A stretch of 64,000 bases of DNA from Vibrio sp. STUT-A11 (GCF_026000435.1 NZ_AP026763.1:3038001-3102000), one strand, 5' to 3'; shown: positions 25,874-34,582, counted from the first letter of the stretch. Notes: generated by a model from the sequence alone, not told the origin. Translations and numbers: made by a program.

Positions 25874-26425
25874 GTGACTACCATTGTATCTGTACGTCGA
25901 AATAATAAAGTCGTCATCGCGGGTGATGGCCAAGTATCTCTAGGCAATACCGTAATGAAAGGTAACGCTCGTAAAGTTCGCCGCCTATACAACAACAAAG
26001 TACTGGCGGGTTTTGCTGGCGGTACTGCGGATGCCTTCACCCTTTTCGAGCGCTTCGAAAGCAAACTGCAAATGCATCAGGGCCACCTGACCAAAGCCGC
26101 TGTGGAACTGGCAAAAGACTGGCGCAGCGATCGCGCACTTCGTAAGCTAGAAGCGCTACTTGCTGTTGCAGACGAAACCGCATCTCTAATCATCACGGGT
26201 AATGGTGATGTCGTACAGCCTGAAAATGACCTAATTGCGATCGGCTCTGGCGGTGCATACGCACAAGCGGCCGCAACGGCATTGTTAGAAAACACAGATC
26301 TGGATGCGCGTGAAATCGCGGAAAAAGCACTGAACATTGCGGGTGACATTTGTGTTTTCACCAACCACAATCACACAGTAGAAGAGCTAGAATCAACGGC
26401 AGAACTGGCAGTACCAGCTGAGTAA
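25874..26425 (+). CDS. hslV: ATP-dependent protease subunit HslV
   Basis: Peptidase of the HslUV (ClpYQ) complex. Translation starts at a GTG preceded by AAGAGG; removal of the first residue exposes Thr2 of TTIVSVRRNNKVVIAGDGQV, the catalytic nucleophile. The active-site lysine region GNARKVRRLYNNKVLAGFAG and the end EELESTAELAVPAE fit the family. It has 183 residues, close to the usual length. It is 23 bp upstream of hslU and certainly co-transcribed with it. Confidence 0.97.
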   Translation: MTTIVSVRRNNKVVIAGDGQVSLGNTVMKGNARKVRRLYNNKVLAGFAGGTADAFTLFERFESKLQMHQGHLTKAAVELAKDWRSDRALRKLEALLAVADETASLIITGNGDVVQPENDLIAIGSGGAYAQAAATALLENTDLDAREIAEKALNIAGDICVFTNHNHTVEELESTAELAVPAE

Positions 26426-26448
26426 TCGTAACGAAGTAAGGAAAGAAT

Positions 26449-27780
26449 ATGTCTGAAATGACCCCTCGCGAAATCGTTCATGAACTGAACCGCCATATTA
26501 TTGGTCAAGACAAAGCAAAACGTTCGGTTGCGATTGCGCTTCGTAACCGCTGGCGTCGTATGCAACTTGAAGAAAGCCTGCGTGTCGAAGTGACACCAAA
26601 AAACATCCTGATGATCGGTCCAACCGGTGTTGGTAAAACTGAAATCGCTCGTCGCCTGGCTAAGCTAGCCAATGCGCCGTTCATTAAAGTAGAAGCGACC
26701 AAATTCACCGAAGTGGGTTACGTTGGTAAAGAAGTGGAAACTATCATCCGTGATCTTACCGATGTTGCCGTGAAGCTCACTCATCAACAAGAGATGGAAA
26801 AAGTGAAATTCCGCGCTGAAGAGCAAGCAGAAGAGCGTGTTCTGGATGCACTATTGCCACCAGCTCGAGATAGCTGGGGACAAGCAGAACAGAGCGAAGA
26901 TTCCTCTCATACTCGTCAAATCTTCCGCAAAAAACTACGTGAAGGTCAGCTAGACGATAAAGAGATTGAAATCGATGTCGCTGCGCCACAAATGGGTGTG
27001 GAAATCATGGCACCTCCTGGTATGGAAGAGATGACCAACCAGCTGCAAGGTATGTTCCAGAACCTGGCGGGCGATACCAAGAAGAAGCGCAAGCTAAAAA
27101 TTAAAGACGCGATGAAAGCCCTTGCCGAGGAAGAAGCAGCGAAGCTTGTGAATCAGGAAGAACTAAAAGAAGCGGCGATTTACAATGTTGAAAACAACGG
27201 TATCGTCTTTATTGATGAGATCGATAAAATCTGTAAACGTGGTGAGAGCTCTGGCCCTGACGTTTCACGTGAAGGTGTTCAGCGTGACCTGCTACCTCTG
27301 ATTGAAGGCAGTACTGTTTCAACCAAACATGGCATGGTGAAAACAGATCACATCTTGTTTGTGGCTTCTGGTGCATTCCAGGTCGCGAAGCCTTCTGATC
27401 TTATCCCAGAGCTACAGGGCCGTCTGCCAATCCGTGTTGAACTTGAAGCACTAAGCAGCAACGACTTCAAACGTATTCTGACGGAACCAAAAGCCTCATT
27501 GACTGAGCAATACATCGCGTTGATGAAGACAGAAGATGTCGACATTGAGTTTACTGAAGACGGTATTACGCAAATTGCCGAAGCCGCGTGGACAGTAAAC
27601 GAAAGCACAGAAAACATCGGTGCTCGTCGTCTGCATACCGTGATGGAACGTCTGATGGACGAAATCTCTTACGATGCTGCCGAGCAATCTGGCGCTAAGT
27701 TTGTGATTGATGCAGCCTACGTGCAAGCGCGCTTGGGCGATACGATTGAAGATGAAGATCTAAGCCGCTTTATTCTGTAA
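26449..27780 (+). CDS. hslU: ATP-dependent protease ATPase subunit HslU
   Basis: AAA+ unfoldase that feeds substrates to HslV. The 443 residues contain Walker A GPTGVGKTE (about 57-65), the pore loop GYVGKEVE, an intermediate domain rich in charged residues (about 110-235), Walker B FIDEIDKI, and sensor region SSNDFKRIL. The C-terminal EDEDLSRFIL is the tail that docks into HslV. A foldback element begins immediately after the stop codon. Confidence 0.97.
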   Translation: MSEMTPREIVHELNRHIIGQDKAKRSVAIALRNRWRRMQLEESLRVEVTPKNILMIGPTGVGKTEIARRLAKLANAPFIKVEATKFTEVGYVGKEVETIIRDLTDVAVKLTHQQEMEKVKFRAEEQAEERVLDALLPPARDSWGQAEQSEDSSHTRQIFRKKLREGQLDDKEIEIDVAAPQMGVEIMAPPGMEEMTNQLQGMFQNLAGDTKKKRKLKIKDAMKALAEEEAAKLVNQEELKEAAIYNVENNGIVFIDEIDKICKRGESSGPDVSREGVQRDLLPLIEGSTVSTKHGMVKTDHILFVASGAFQVAKPSDLIPELQGRLPIRVELEALSSNDFKRILTEPKASLTEQYIALMKTEDVDIEFTEDGITQIAEAAWTVNESTENIGARRLHTVMERLMDEISYDAAEQSGAKFVIDAAYVQARLGDTIEDEDLSRFIL

Positions 27781-27784
27781 TAAC

Positions 27785-28045
27785 ATAGGTTCTAGGATCC
27801 TAGGTGGCTAGGGTCTAGGACCTTCTTGGATTACGGATTAAGGATTACGGATTACGGATTACGGATTACGGATTACGGATTACGGATTACGGATTACGGA
27901 TTACGGATTATTTATTAACCACCCAGTCCAATGTCAAGCATTTCGGTATTCCGTAAGCGAAGCGTCCCGTATTCCAAGAAAACAAACGCAAACGCCAAAG
28001 AGATACGCCGAACTTTCAGCTAACTCACCTAACTACCTAGAACTT
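27785..28045. repeat. CTAG-tipped foldback element, copy C (long heptamer array)
   Basis: The element lies between hslU and menA. The left tip AGGTTCTAGGATCCTAGG is joined almost directly to an array of about eleven GGATTAC units (27828-27904; one unit is GGATTAA), so the left arm is deleted. The conserved centre follows on the opposite strand sense (CACCCAGTCCAATGTCAAGC, then GTAAGCGAAGCGTCCCGT). A divergent right arm ends near CTACCTAGAACTTCTT. Nothing else is seen in this 362-bp gap. Confidence 0.87.
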
Positions 28046-28142
28046 CTTATTTCCCCAACTCTCTTTGACTTGTTTCAGGTCAATAGCGCATCTGCTTCTT
28101 TATGCTTATACTGGACAAATCGGTTACTAGCACGAAATATCC

Positions 28143-29060
28143 ATGAAACAATCTTTACAGATCTGGCTCGACGCCGCTCGTCCTAAGACATTACCACTGG
28201 CATTAGTCTCTATTCTTACCGGTAGTGTGCTCGCGTATGCAGCGGGGCAATTCTCAATGCCTATTTCCCTGATGGCGTTTATCACCGCGACTCTGTTACA
28301 GATCCTTTCCAATCTGGCCAACGATTATGGCGACGCAGTAAAAGGCACCGATAATGAAGCACGCCTTGGTCCACTGCGCGCTTTACAGTCGGGTGCAGTA
28401 ACTAAAGAGCAAATGAAGCAAGCAATCGTCTTCAACATCGTGCTTACTATTATTTCCGGTCTGATCTTAGTGTTTTACTCTTTGAGCTCTTTGGAAAGCA
28501 TTCTCACCTTCATCGGATTAGGTATTCTTGCCATCCTCGCTGCCATTGCCTACACCATGGGCAGTAAACCCTACGGTTATGTTGGATTAGGCGATATTTC
28601 TGTGTTTCTGTTTTTTGGTTTGCTTGGCGTATCCGGTACTTATTTCCTGCATACCGGACATGTCGATACCACGCTCTTCTTACCCGCTTTAGGTTGTGGC
28701 TTACTTGCTGTTGCAGTACTGAACATCAATAACATGCGTGATATTGAAAACGATCGAGAGTGTGGAAAACGAACTGTCGCGGTGCGCTTAGGCCAACAGA
28801 AGGCCAAGCAATACCATTTCATCTTATTGGGTGGCGCTATTCTCGCTTTCGCTGTTTACTTGCTTATTCAGGACAAACCGGTTTGGATCAGTTTGCCATT
28901 CTTATTAAGCATTTACTTTGTCGCTCACCATGGCAAAGCCGTTTGGGAAACCGAAAAGCCCGCACAGATCGCACCTATGATGCCAGTCATCGTTAAATGC
29001 TCACTGGTCACCAACGTTTTATTTGCAACAATTGTGGTAGCTCAAACTCTGGTAAGTTAA
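28143..29060 (+). CDS. menA: 1,4-dihydroxy-2-naphthoate octaprenyltransferase
   Basis: Integral-membrane UbiA-family prenyltransferase that attaches the polyprenyl tail in menaquinone synthesis. The 305 residues form about eight to nine transmembrane helices. The first Asp-rich motif is NDYGDAVKGTDNEA (about 60-73) and the second is NNMRDIENDRECGKRTVAVR (about 195-214). The position between hslU and rraA is the same as in E. coli. A foldback element separates it from hslU, so it probably has its own promoter. Confidence 0.95.
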   Translation: MKQSLQIWLDAARPKTLPLALVSILTGSVLAYAAGQFSMPISLMAFITATLLQILSNLANDYGDAVKGTDNEARLGPLRALQSGAVTKEQMKQAIVFNIVLTIISGLILVFYSLSSLESILTFIGLGILAILAAIAYTMGSKPYGYVGLGDISVFLFFGLLGVSGTYFLHTGHVDTTLFLPALGCGLLAVAVLNINNMRDIENDRECGKRTVAVRLGQQKAKQYHFILLGGAILAFAVYLLIQDKPVWISLPFLLSIYFVAHHGKAVWETEKPAQIAPMMPVIVKCSLVTNVLFATIVVAQTLVS

Positions 29061-29136
29061 AAAAGGATTGTCATTGCATTGACTTAATGCCCAGATATAC
29101 TCAAAGACAACCAGTTTCTGTTTAGAAAGGTACGCT

Positions 29137-29676
29137 ATGGAATACAATACCTCGGCACTCTGTGATATTTACCTCGAGCAGGTAGATGTGGTTGAACCAA
29201 TGTTCAGTAATTTTGGCGGTCGCGCTTCCTTTGCCGGACAAATCACCACCATCAAGTGTTTTGAAGACAATTCTCTGATCCGTGAAACGTTAGAGCAAGA
29301 TGGCTTAGGTCGCGTACTGCTAATTGACGGCGGTGGTTCCTTACGCAAAGCTCTTGTCGACGCAGAAATTGCCACCATTGCAGAAGAAAATGAGTGGGAA
29401 GGCATTGTCGTATACGGCTGCGTTCGTGAAGTTGATGAACTGGAAGATATGAATCTGGGTATTCAGGCTCTGGCTTCTATTCCTGTCGGCGCATCTAGCC
29501 AGGGCATTGGAGAATTCGATATCCCAGTGAACTTTGGCGGTGTTAGCTTTCTACCAGAAGACTACATTTACGCGGACAGCACTGGCATCATTCTGTCTCC
29601 AGAACCGCTCAATATCGACCTTGAACTGGATGAGACGGAAGAAGAAGTTTTAGAGGTACTAGATCCTAGGGATTAG
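29137..29676 (+). CDS. rraA: Ribonuclease E activity regulator RraA
   Basis: Trimeric protein that binds RNase E and inhibits it without cleaving RNA. The 179 residues match the family through DTSALCDIYLEQV-like start (YNTSALCDIYLEQVDVVEPM), GGGSLRKALVDAEIATIAEE, GCVREVDELEDMNLGIQALA and PEDYIYADSTGIILS. The protein is longer than the roughly 160-residue E. coli form by an acidic tail. The last codons (Leu-Asp-Pro-Arg-Asp) are read from CTAGATCCTAGG, the same sequence as the tip of the foldback element that follows. The element therefore seems to have supplied the C-terminus. Confidence 0.94.
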   Translation: MEYNTSALCDIYLEQVDVVEPMFSNFGGRASFAGQITTIKCFEDNSLIRETLEQDGLGRVLLIDGGGSLRKALVDAEIATIAEENEWEGIVVYGCVREVDELEDMNLGIQALASIPVGASSQGIGEFDIPVNFGGVSFLPEDYIYADSTGIILSPEPLNIDLELDETEEEVLEVLDPRD

Positions 29677-29860
29677 GTTCTAAGGTCCTAGATCCTAGGG
29701 GGCTAGGTCCTAGGTGTGTTTGCGGTTAGTGAAGTGGATAAACGCTAAGTTTAGTTTTACTGTTTTTGAATACGGATTACAGAGCACTGAAAAGTTGACT
29801 TTTTACTCTGTAATCCAAACAAGCTCTATCTAGGACCTAGGATTCTAGAACCTAGGTCCT
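29658..29860. repeat. CTAG-tipped foldback element, copy D (no array)
   Basis: The element lies between rraA and zapB, and its left tip reaches into the rraA stop region. Tips are GGTCCTAGATCCTAGG (from 29680) and CTAGGACCTAGGATTCTAG ... CCTAGGTCC. The arm GTTTGCGGTTAGTGAAGTGG is recognisable. The inside holds GAATACGGATTACAGAG and its near inverse CTCTGTAATCC, with no heptamer expansion. This is the shortest complete copy, so the array is optional. Confidence 0.83.
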
Positions 29861-29872
29861 TATTTCCCTGGA

Positions 29873-30115
29873 TTACTCCACTTCTTCCATTTTGCCAAGT
29901 AGTGCACGAATGCGCTCTTGCCACTGCGCGTGCTCTTGCTGTGCTTGCTCAGCTTTTTGCTCAAGCTCTTCGCGTTGCGTGCGAAGCTCGTTTGCTTGTG
30001 CTTCTAGTTTTACTTTATCTTCTTTCAGCTCTTCAACTTCCATTTGAAGAAGAGTGATTGTGTCAACTGCAGTTTGAATTTTAGATTCTAGTTGTGCGAG
30101 TACTTCAAAAGACAT
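29873..30115 (-). CDS. zapB: Cell division protein ZapB
   Basis: Small coiled-coil protein that joins the Z-ring network through ZapA and links it to MatP. The 80 residues are almost entirely heptad-patterned helix (MSFEVLAQLESKIQTAVDTI, then TLLQMEVEELKEDKVKLE), with many Glu and Gln and no domain boundary. It is convergent with rraA and divergent from glpX, the same neighbourhood as in E. coli. The 346-bp gap to the glpX start holds no gene; an extended minus-10 TGGTAAAAT near 30410-30418 is a candidate glpX promoter. Confidence 0.93.
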   Translation of the reverse strand: MSFEVLAQLESKIQTAVDTITLLQMEVEELKEDKVKLEAQANELRTQREELEQKAEQAQQEHAQWQERIRALLGKMEEVE

Positions 30116-30461
30116 CTTGGCCTACCTATGTTGTTCCGTTGGGATGATGCATGCGACAAGCGCGCACCTTACCTATATAAGGTTATTCTACTCAGCGTTG
30201 CGACGAGAAACACTCACTATATTCGATATTTTGCATCATTCGGTTAAAAAACCGGCGCAATCTCACTAAATGCTGACTTTTCTGATCACCGACGCATTTT
30301 TGAGCAAGATATTTGCCTCTCGCCACGCGAAAAACTCACTCAGTATTGATCAAATTCAACTTAACCAAAGTAAAAGCTCGGCAAAAACGCAAACGTTTAA
30401 CACTCGTTATGGTAAAATCGCCGCGCAAATTCTTCTTCCCTCTTGCTTACTTGGAGACATC

Positions 30462-31469
30462 ATGAAACGTGATTTAGCAATGGCATTTTCCCGTGTTACT
30501 GAAGGTGCAGCACTGGCTGGTTATAAATGGCTTGGTCGCGGCGATAAAAACGCAGCGGACGGTGCAGCCGTTGAGGTTATGCGCACACTACTGAACAAAA
30601 CAGAAATCAGCGGTGAAATTGTTATTGGCGAAGGTGAAATCGATGATGCACCAATGCTGTACATCGGTGAGCAAGTGGGTATTGGTGGCGATGAAGTCGA
30701 TATTGCAGTCGATCCTATCGAAGGCACACGCATGACGGCCATGGGTCAATCCAATGCTTTAGCGGTTCTCGCCGCTGGTGAAAAAGGCAGCTTCCTTAAA
30801 GCGCCTGACATGTACATGGAAAAACTGGTGGTTGGCCCTGGAGCAAAAGGCGTTATCGATTTAGAGAAGCCTCTAAAAGAAAACCTAGAGAACATCGCCA
30901 ATGCACTAAACAAAACTCTAGACACTTTAGTTGTGATCACGCTGGCTAAACCTCGTCACGACAACGTGATTGCAGAAATGCAGGCAATGGGCGTACGCGT
31001 ATTTGCTGTGCCAGATGGTGACGTGGCAGCTTCAATCCTGACTTGTATGCCAGACAGCGAAGTGGACGTGATGTACTGCATCGGTGGCGCACCTGAGGGC
31101 GTTGTTTCTGCAGCGGTGATTCGTGCGCTAGACGGTGACATGCATGGCCGCCTGCTTCCTCGTCATGAGGTGAAAGGCAATACCGAAGAAAACCGCATCT
31201 ACGGCGCTGCAGAGCTAAAACGTTGTGAAGAGATGGGCGTGAAAGCAAACGTCGTGTTGAAAATGGAAGACATGGCATGCAGCGATAACGTTGTGTTCTC
31301 CGCGACAGGCATCACCAAAGGTGATCTGCTAGAAGGCATTACGCGCCAAGGCAATATCGCAACAACCGAAACGCTACTTATTCGTGGTCGCTGCCGCACC
31401 ATTCGTCGCATCAAGTCGATCCACTACTTAGAACGTAAGGATCAAGAAGTGCGCGATATTATTCTTTAG
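30462..31469 (+). CDS. glpX: Class II fructose-1,6-bisphosphatase
   Basis: Hydrolyses fructose 1,6-bisphosphate to fructose 6-phosphate in gluconeogenesis. The 335 residues begin MKRDLAMAFSRVTEGAALAG. Metal-binding motifs are VIGEGEIDDAPMLYIGE and DIAVDPIEGTRMTAMG, and the substrate region is VMYCIGGAPEGVVSAAVIRA. An in-frame stretch from 30270 adds 64 non-homologous residues; the ATG at 30462, preceded by TTGGAG, is the start. No glpF or glpK lies beside it, unlike E. coli. Confidence 0.96.
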   Translation: MKRDLAMAFSRVTEGAALAGYKWLGRGDKNAADGAAVEVMRTLLNKTEISGEIVIGEGEIDDAPMLYIGEQVGIGGDEVDIAVDPIEGTRMTAMGQSNALAVLAAGEKGSFLKAPDMYMEKLVVGPGAKGVIDLEKPLKENLENIANALNKTLDTLVVITLAKPRHDNVIAEMQAMGVRVFAVPDGDVAASILTCMPDSEVDVMYCIGGAPEGVVSAAVIRALDGDMHGRLLPRHEVKGNTEENRIYGAAELKRCEEMGVKANVVLKMEDMACSDNVVFSATGITKGDLLEGITRQGNIATTETLLIRGRCRTIRRIKSIHYLERKDQEVRDIIL

Positions 31470-31476
31470 TCATAAA

Positions 31477-31678
31477 GATCCTAGGACCTAGGTTAATAGG
31501 TCCTAGGTTAATAGGTCCTAGGTATGTCTGCGGTAAGTTCAGTGATAAACGTAAGCTCCGGTGTTTGCTGTTTTGGATTACGGAATACAGAATACAGAAA
31601 TGCTTGACATCAGGTTTGGGTGGTTGAACATTAATCCGTAGTCAGAAACTCCCTCTAGGACCTAGGATCCTAGTCCCT
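31477..31678. repeat. CTAG-tipped foldback element, copy E
   Basis: The element fills most of the 291-bp gap between glpX and the next gene. The left tip AGATCCTAGGACCTAGG is extended by a direct duplication of the 15-mer TAGGTTAATAGGTCC (31488-31517). The full left arm follows (TCTGCGGTAAGTTCAGTG, then GTGTTTGCTGTTTTGG). The array is reduced to GGATTAC plus GGAATAC-like remnants. The centre GAAATGCTTGACATCAGG and the right tip CTCTAGGACCTAGGATCC are clear. Confidence 0.86.
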
Positions 31679-31760
31679 CGAACCTCCCCTCCCTAAGTCA
31701 ACACTTTTCTTTATAAAACCTATCGCGCATAATATCTACTGACACATAAATGGTGGGAAT

Positions 31761-32375
31761 ATGAAAACCGTAGATAGGATATTACAAATCGTTAAGCGTG
31801 ACGGCTCTGTCACAGCAAAACAACTCTCTTCTGAGCTTGGCATGACAACCATGGGTGCACGCCAGCATCTGCAAGGCTTGGAAGACGATGGCATCCTGTC
31901 TATTTACGATGTAAAAGTCAAAGTTGGTCGCCCGACCCGACATTGGGCTCTCACCCAGAAAGGCCATGAGCAGTTTGCTGACCGCCATGGTGAACTCACC
32001 GTACAATTCATTGAAGCCGTTGAACACATCTTTGGTAAAGACGGTCTCGAGAAAGTGACCTCTGAGCGCGAAAAACTCACGTTACAAAACTATCGCCAGC
32101 ATCTTGAACCATGTGACACGCTAGAAAGCAAATTGAAAACACTCGTCTCATTAAGAGAGCAAGAAGGTTATATGGCCGAACTCGATCAAGACGAGCACGG
32201 TTTCATCTTAATTGAGAACCACTGCCCTATTTGCAAAGCCGCAACGCGTTGTCCTAGTCTCTGCCAGTCAGAGTTAAGCGTGTTCCAAGCTCTGCTTGGC
32301 GATGAAACTCGTGTGGAGCGCACAGAACATATCATTAGCGGCCAGCGACGCTGTGTATACCGTATTCAAGCGTAA
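31761..32375 (+). CDS. Winged-helix regulator, COG2345/SufR-like, with four-cysteine motif
   Basis: A 204-residue predicted transcription factor. Residues 1-70 form a winged helix of the DeoR/ArsR type (RDGSVTAKQLSSELGMTTMG, then ARQHLQGLEDDGIL). A helical middle follows. Near the C-terminus HCPICKAATRCPSLC gives C-x2-C-x6-C-x3-C, which suits an iron-sulfur cluster or other metal, as in SufR-like regulators. The target genes cannot be read from the sequence; the nearest gene is the DUF3135 protein downstream. The spacing of the cysteines differs from cyanobacterial SufR as I remember it, so the SufR label is tentative. Confidence 0.72.
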   Translation: MKTVDRILQIVKRDGSVTAKQLSSELGMTTMGARQHLQGLEDDGILSIYDVKVKVGRPTRHWALTQKGHEQFADRHGELTVQFIEAVEHIFGKDGLEKVTSEREKLTLQNYRQHLEPCDTLESKLKTLVSLREQEGYMAELDQDEHGFILIENHCPICKAATRCPSLCQSELSVFQALLGDETRVERTEHIISGQRRCVYRIQA

Positions 32376-32532
32376 GCAATGATTAGAAACTCGCAGCTTC
32401 TCCCTACAACTCAACTATTAAAATGCTCTCTTAACTCTGAGACGACAGAGTAATTTCGCCTTTCTCCTCTTCTCTGTGATGTACGCTTTTAATATCGAAG
32501 CGTAACTATCCTTATGGATTAGGAGACAAACG

Positions 32533-32862
32533 ATGGCCAATCTGCGTACTCACAAAGTGCAATCTCTGCCTTCTTTCGACGAACTGATGAAAATGGCACA
32601 GGATGATCCGGAAGCTTTTGAGCAATTCCGCCAAGATAAAGCGCGCGAGATGATTGAGGGAGCATCGGAAAACATGCAACCAAGATTGTGGGCACAACAA
32701 AGTCACATCGACAGAGTGATCAACAACTGCAAAAACCCAAACCATACCAACGTGGTATTAATGAATGAGTTACAAAAGCAGCTGATGAAATTTAGAGATG
32801 CGTTGCAAGGCAACACACCAGCTGAACAGGCTGATAATATCGTCCAGCTCAGGGAAAATTAA
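32533..32862 (+). CDS. DUF3135 family protein of unknown function
   Basis: A 109-residue soluble, mostly helical protein. LPSFDELMKMAQDDPEAFEQ and QPRLWAQQSHIDRVINNCKN match the pattern of DUF3135 proteins found in Vibrio and relatives. The function is unknown. It has no signal peptide and no membrane helix. AGGAG (with TAGGAGAC) upstream supports the start at 32533. It follows the winged-helix regulator by 157 bp on the same strand. A foldback element starts directly after the stop codon. Confidence 0.78.
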   Translation: MANLRTHKVQSLPSFDELMKMAQDDPEAFEQFRQDKAREMIEGASENMQPRLWAQQSHIDRVINNCKNPNHTNVVLMNELQKQLMKFRDALQGNTPAEQADNIVQLREN

Positions 32863-33113
32863 GGTCCTAGATCCTAGGGGACTAGGTCCTAGAAGTTTTT
32901 GTGGTAAGTTCAGTTAGAAATATAAGATCAGGTACTTGCTTATTTGGATTACAGGGCGCTTCGCTTACGGAATACCGAAATACTTGACATTGGGCTTGAG
33001 TGGTTGAAAATTAATCCGTAATCCGTAATCCGTAATCCGTAATCCGTAATCCAAAACAGCAAATACAAATGCTTAATCGGGCATAACAGTTCCAGCGAAT
33101 AATCCTAGAACCT
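32861..33113. repeat. CTAG-tipped foldback element, copy F
   Basis: The element begins at the stop codon of the DUF3135 gene. The left tip is AAGGTCCTAGATCCTAGG, and the arm contains GTGGTAAGTTCAGTTAG and ATATAAGATCAGG. The centre GGGCGCTTCGCTTACGGAAT precedes GAAATACTTGACATTGGG. The array sits on the right, with five TAATCCG units plus one variant (33012-33053), followed by the inverse arm CCAAAACAGCAAATAC. The left 118 bases are nearly identical to the inverted right arm of copy G. The right tip is degenerate (AATCCTAGAACCTTC). Confidence 0.88.
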
Positions 33114-33125
33114 TCAACATTAGTT

Positions 33126-33551
33126 CTACTCTACCGGATCAGGGCCGTACTTATTGGGGCCTGTTGTTCCTTTCAGAAAACCACACTCAACTAAAATCCA
33201 TACGCCACAAATTAAAGAAATCGACGCGATAAACAGTTGTGGTGTGGCAGGTTCTTGTGAAATCGGACTCGTCATTGGTGTGGTAAGTCGGCCAAAAACC
33301 AAAGGGATATTCAGGGCTAGCCAATAAATCGATTTATCACGGTCGTGCCAACGCTTAGTCGTCATCGCGAGATCAGGAATCAGCAAAACCAAGAGGAAAA
33401 TAGGCAGCAGAAGGTGGGAAACCGCAGGAAACAGCTTACTTATACCCACACCAAAACCCAGAATGGAGATGTAATAAATCACGTTCCAAATCCAAAAGGT
33501 TTTACGCCCTATTCGTCCTCGAAAAGAAAACAGCAACTCTTTAGTCAGCAT
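33126..33551 (-). CDS. DUF805 family small membrane protein
   Basis: A 141-residue inner-membrane protein with four predicted helices. The start KELLFSFRGRIGRKTFWIWN has the FxGRxxRxxFW pattern of DUF805 proteins. The middle LAMTTKRWHDRDKSIYWLAL has the conserved RxHD motif, and the end is GTTGPNKYGPDP. The function of the family is unknown. ATG at 33551 with AGAGGG nine to ten bases upstream is preferred over an in-frame TTG at 33557. It stands alone, convergent with the DUF3135 gene. Confidence 0.83.
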   Translation of the reverse strand: MLTKELLFSFRGRIGRKTFWIWNVIYYISILGFGVGISKLFPAVSHLLLPIFLLVLLIPDLAMTTKRWHDRDKSIYWLALNIPLVFGRLTTPMTSPISQEPATPQLFIASISLICGVWILVECGFLKGTTGPNKYGPDPVE

Positions 33552-33667
33552 TAACAATTACCCTCTAAAATAAACTCGTCATTCAAATCGTGCTGGAAGC
33601 CCAAAAGCTTGCCTTTACTACTAGGATAGAGCAGAGAAACTTTCACGCTTTAAAACCTCAATAAAAA

Positions 33668-34582
33668 TCAGCCATTAGTGATTGAAAAATACTTTTCCAA
33701 AGTCTTGATACAAACAAGATCTTCCCTATTTTCATCTTGGAATTGCGCGACATGCGCATGAGCGTTTTCCAACATCTTTTGCGCTTCAGCCGGGTTCTGT
33801 AAGTAGTAATTGACCTGTTCTTCAAAGTCGGACCAATCATCTTTGACTTCTATGTAGTGAACGCCTGGCTTAAGAGCACCCTCCATAAACCAAGTTTCAA
33901 ATCTCATTTTTGGCGTGATAACCACTGAGTTTGAAGACATCGCCCACTTTAAGTTAGAAGCCACGTCATTACCTTCTAAACAAATGAGGAATTTATATTG
34001 CAGCTGATCCCCAATGGACATAAACGGCTGCTTCCATTCAGGATGCTCTTTTGAAGGGTTAGATTGCCCGGCATCCACCAGCGGATGACCAAACATGGCA
34101 TTCATAAAGCGAATACGATGCTTTTGTTTAACAGCGCCGCGAAAAACAGCCATATCTTTCTTATCTAGATATTCCGTTTTATCTTCAATAAAACGGAAGT
34201 GGCGTATTTTATCTAACTTAAACAACACCGAAGTAGAATTGTCACCTTGTGTTGGCCTGGCTTTATACAGCGTTGGTTGTGGCTCAACTTTTACGTGGTC
34301 ACCAAAGTAGTATGCGAACTTAAGATGTTTAGGAAAATAGTGCAGGTACTGCTTTAGGTCATAGAAGTAAGCACTCTTACCTCGACGTTGATATGTACGT
34401 TGGGTGATAGCATCACTCGGTAACTCATGCAATTCATTCGGTTTACAGTAATAATCAACTCGAGCCTGAATCGCTTCTTTATCCTTCTCAAACAGGCGTT
34501 CCAATTGAGCCTTGCGCCGTTGAAAAACAAAGGATGGAACAACGTTGAGTAGTAAGTTGTTAAGATAGTAGAAAAGTTTCAT
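33668..34582 (-). CDS. Glycosyltransferase family 90 (CAP10/LpsA-like)
   Basis: Predicted sugar transferase of 304 residues acting on LPS or a related glycan. The C-terminal half has the GT90 signature: YKFLICLEGNDVASNLKWAM (about 209-228), then SNSVVITPKMRFETWFMEGA and GVHYIEVKDDWSDFEEQVNY. The N-terminal hydrophobic stretch LNNLLLNVVPSFVF may associate with the membrane. Related LpsA proteins modify LPS core in Pasteurellaceae. The acceptor here is unknown. It lies outside the main polysaccharide cluster, among housekeeping genes. Confidence 0.8.
   Translation of the reverse strand: MKLFYYLNNLLLNVVPSFVFQRRKAQLERLFEKDKEAIQARVDYYCKPNELHELPSDAITQRTYQRRGKSAYFYDLKQYLHYFPKHLKFAYYFGDHVKVEPQPTLYKARPTQGDNSTSVLFKLDKIRHFRFIEDKTEYLDKKDMAVFRGAVKQKHRIRFMNAMFGHPLVDAGQSNPSKEHPEWKQPFMSIGDQLQYKFLICLEGNDVASNLKWAMSSNSVVITPKMRFETWFMEGALKPGVHYIEVKDDWSDFEEQVNYYLQNPAEAQKMLENAHAHVAQFQDENREDLVCIKTLEKYFSITNG

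Noticed and set aside
27828..27911. Heptamer array as a CRISPR array
   Set aside because: Units are 7 bp with no spacers, and no cas genes are present.
30270..30461. 64-residue N-terminal extension of GlpX
   Set aside because: It has no family match, and the ATG at 30462 has a good ribosome-binding site and the canonical MKRDLAMAFSRV start.
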